A stretch of DNA of 9,484 bases from Acidobacteriota bacterium. GTDB lineage: Bacteria; Acidobacteriota; Terriglobia; Terriglobales; Acidobacteriaceae. Below the pieces are notes generated by a model. It worked only from the letters and a program-made list of their open reading frames with translations, was not told where the DNA came from and ran no database searches. The translations under genes were made by a program, and so were the position numbers. Positions 8,499 through 9,484 of the stretch are shown in pieces; position 1 is the stretch's first letter, and the number at the start of each line of letters is the position of its first letter. Location of the stretch: positions 1-9,484 of the forward strand of contig JAJZMO010000107.1 in NCBI GenBank assembly GCA_021798235.1, read 5' to 3'.

Positions 8499-8590
8499 GG
8501 GTGCCCCAGGTCTCGATTCTGAGACCTGGATACTCGGCCAACGAAAATCTATGGGCGCACCCTTCCAGCCTGTTGTTGGCTGGCGTGAAA
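8499..8590 (+). repeat. Dispersed palindromic repeat, copy 1
   Basis: A roughly 92-bp element between bshA and ribA. Its core (8506-8529) is an inverted repeat with 9-bp arms CCAGGTCTC and GAGACCTGG and the loop GATTCT. Outer arms GGGTGC (8499-8504) and GCACCC (8557-8562) can pair around it. It shares its first 31 bases exactly with copy 2 at 9353 and aligns without gaps over its length, at about 77 of 92 positions by hand. It carries no gene. In RNA it would form a hairpin after bshA and could protect or attenuate the transcript. Confidence 0.85.
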
Positions 8591-8654
8591 GATCCCGACA
8601 CATTCTCCACCGTGAACCTATGCACCGGAAAATGCTCCATCCCCGGCGCAATCC

Positions 8655-8660
8655 TATAAT
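8655..8660 (+). promoter_or_regulatory. -10 box (perfect TATAAT) of a probable leaderless ribA promoter
   Basis: An exact consensus TATAAT ends 6 nt before the ribA ATG (8667), placing the expected transcription start on or next to the A of the start codon. The six intervening bases (CAAACC) contain no Shine-Dalgarno. No good TTGACA-like -35 lies 16-18 nt upstream (the region reads AATGCTCC), so the promoter would rely on the -10 or on an activator. Confidence 0.6.
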
Positions 8661-8666
8661 CAAACC

Positions 8667-9299
8667 ATGGCGCTTTTGAACGTACGCAAGGTGGCCGAGG
8701 CTGATTTTCCCAGCCGCTGGGCACACTTCCGCATTCACGGCTTTGTCGGCGAACGCGGTGCGGCCGCAGCATCCCCCGGCTGCTCCCCCACGCAACAGGA
8801 GGAGATGGTCGCGCTCGTGCTCGGCGACATCCACACGCAGCCACCGCTGGTACGCATCCACTCGCAATGCCTCACTGGCGACGTGCTCGGCTCTCTGCGC
8901 TGCGATTGCCGCCTGCAATTGGAGTTGGCGCTGGATCAAATCGCGCAGGCGGGCGCAGGCATTCTTCTCTATGAAATGCAGGAGGGTCGCGGCATCGGCC
9001 TGATGCCCAAGCTGCAAGCCTACGCGCTGCAAGACGCGGGCATGGACACCGTGCAGGCCAACGAACATCTTGGCTTCAAGGCCGACTGCCGCGAGTTTGC
9101 CCTGCCCGCCGCCGTGCTCAAGCTGCTCGGCATCTCCGGCGTGCGCCTGATGACCAACAATCCCGAAAAAGTTGCCGCACTGGAATCCGCAGGCATCCGA
9201 GTCACAGAGCGCGTCTCGGCCAGCGTGCAGCCTGTCGAGAGCTTTGAAAAATATCTACAAGTCAAACGGGAAAAGCTGGGCCACTTGTCAGAGCAGTAG
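8667..9299 (+). CDS. ribA: GTP cyclohydrolase II (riboflavin biosynthesis)
   Basis: A 210-aa stand-alone GTP cyclohydrolase II that converts GTP to 2,5-diamino-6-ribosylamino-4(3H)-pyrimidinone 5'-phosphate, formate and pyrophosphate, the committed step to riboflavin and FMN/FAD. The zinc-binding cysteines C68, C79 and C81 lie in RIHSQCLTGDVLGSLRCDC. QEGRGIGL (105-112) and AYALQD with the likely catalytic Y119 follow, then DTVQANEHLGFKADCREF with R142, and LMTNNPEKV (161-169). There is no fused RibB domain, unlike many bacterial RibBA proteins. The N-terminal region has a short Ala/Pro-rich insert (about 28-44) before the core, making it a little longer than the roughly 196-aa E. coli enzyme. 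The ATG at 8667 fits both the protein family and the TATAAT just upstream; there is no ribosome site, so leaderless translation is likely. I see no FMN riboswitch in the 200 bp upstream. Repeats flank the gene on both sides. Confidence 0.95.
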   Translation: MALLNVRKVAEADFPSRWAHFRIHGFVGERGAAAASPGCSPTQQEEMVALVLGDIHTQPPLVRIHSQCLTGDVLGSLRCDCRLQLELALDQIAQAGAGILLYEMQEGRGIGLMPKLQAYALQDAGMDTVQANEHLGFKADCREFALPAAVLKLLGISGVRLMTNNPEKVAALESAGIRVTERVSASVQPVESFEKYLQVKREKLGHLSEQ

Positions 9300-9352
9300 A
9301 GAATTTTTTCCTATCCACTGTTCCCCAAAATATTGGGTGTCCATACTGTTTT

Positions 9353-9444
9353 GGGTGCCCCAGGTCTCGATTCTGAGACCTGGGCTCTCCCCCAACGAAA
9401 ATCTTCGGGTGCCCCATTCCAGCCTTCCGTTGGCTTGCGTGGAA
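9353..9444 (+). repeat. Dispersed palindromic repeat, copy 2
   Basis: The second copy lies 53 bp after the ribA stop, in the same orientation and exactly 854 bp from copy 1. The core hairpin has 10-bp arms CCCAGGTCTC and GAGACCTGGG (9359-9384) with the same GATTCT loop. GGGTGCCCC occurs at 9353-9361 and again as a direct repeat at 9407-9415, where copy 1 instead has a complementary arm. The later part is shared with copy 1: CCAACGAAAATCT (9392-9404), then TTCCAGCCT, GTTGGCT and GCGTG. No gene lies here. The stem could act as an RNA hairpin at the 3' end of the ribA transcript, though no U-run follows it. Confidence 0.85.
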
Positions 9445-9484
9445 TGACGCTCTAGCCCACAGCTCTTTTCTGACCGAAACACGC

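Noticed and set aside
7786..8844. Minus-strand open frame (352 codons) spanning the end of bshA, the intergenic repeat and the start of ribA
   Set aside because: It runs antisense through two well-supported genes and gains its middle from the dispersed repeat; no domain is recognisable.
9295..9312. T-run (GAATTTTTTCC) just after the ribA stop as an intrinsic terminator
   Set aside because: No GC-rich stem directly precedes the T-run.
9288..9482. Small minus-strand open frame (64 codons) at the right end
   Set aside because: Most of it is the reverse translation of repeat copy 2, including the PGLRIETWGT peptide, so it is a repeat artefact.

Overview
The window looks like chromosomal DNA of an acidobacterium (Acidobacteriota, Terriglobia-like). 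The supports are a bacillithiol glycosyltransferase (BshA) next to a ChbG/HpnK-type deacetylase, moderately high GC with a GC-rich third codon position on the right side, and a short palindromic repeat with the core CCAGGTCTC/GAGACCTGG. I recall that repeat from acidobacterial genomes, where it yields spurious peptides containing PGLRIETWGT. The assignment is inference; no rRNA or taxonomic marker is present.

Left part (41-5926, minus strand): a four-gene, tightly spaced, co-oriented signalling operon. In transcription order it encodes (1) a membrane-anchored GGDEF-EAL protein with a degenerate sensor region, (2) a membrane-anchored PAS hybrid histidine kinase with two receiver domains, (3) a small HPt phosphotransfer protein and (4) a REC-GGDEF response regulator. 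Gaps are 47 nt, 32 nt and an ATGA overlap. Read together, genes 2-4 hold every part of a His-Asp-His-Asp phosphorelay whose output is cyclic-di-GMP synthesis. Gene 1 adds a second cyclase domain and a phosphodiesterase domain to the same transcript.

Middle (5927-6348): a 234-bp gap with no supported gene, then tRNA-Val(UAC) on the minus strand with an encoded CCA, then a 111-bp divergent intergenic region. I found no convincing intrinsic terminator or full promoter in these gaps.

Right part (6349-9299, plus strand): a ChbG/HpnK-family carbohydrate deacetylase, bshA (first step of bacillithiol synthesis) and ribA (GTP cyclohydrolase II, first step of riboflavin synthesis). ribA has a perfect TATAAT ending 6 nt before its ATG and no Shine-Dalgarno, so it probably starts as a leaderless mRNA. 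The deacetylase gene shows a weaker version of the same arrangement. Two copies of a roughly 92-bp repeat lie in direct orientation either side of ribA. Positions 1-40 and 9449-9484 contain nothing I can annotate.

No mobile element, CRISPR array, phage gene or defence system is visible. The most notable content is the self-contained phosphorelay to c-di-GMP operon, the apparent leaderless starts, the deacetylase-bshA pairing and the repeat pair.
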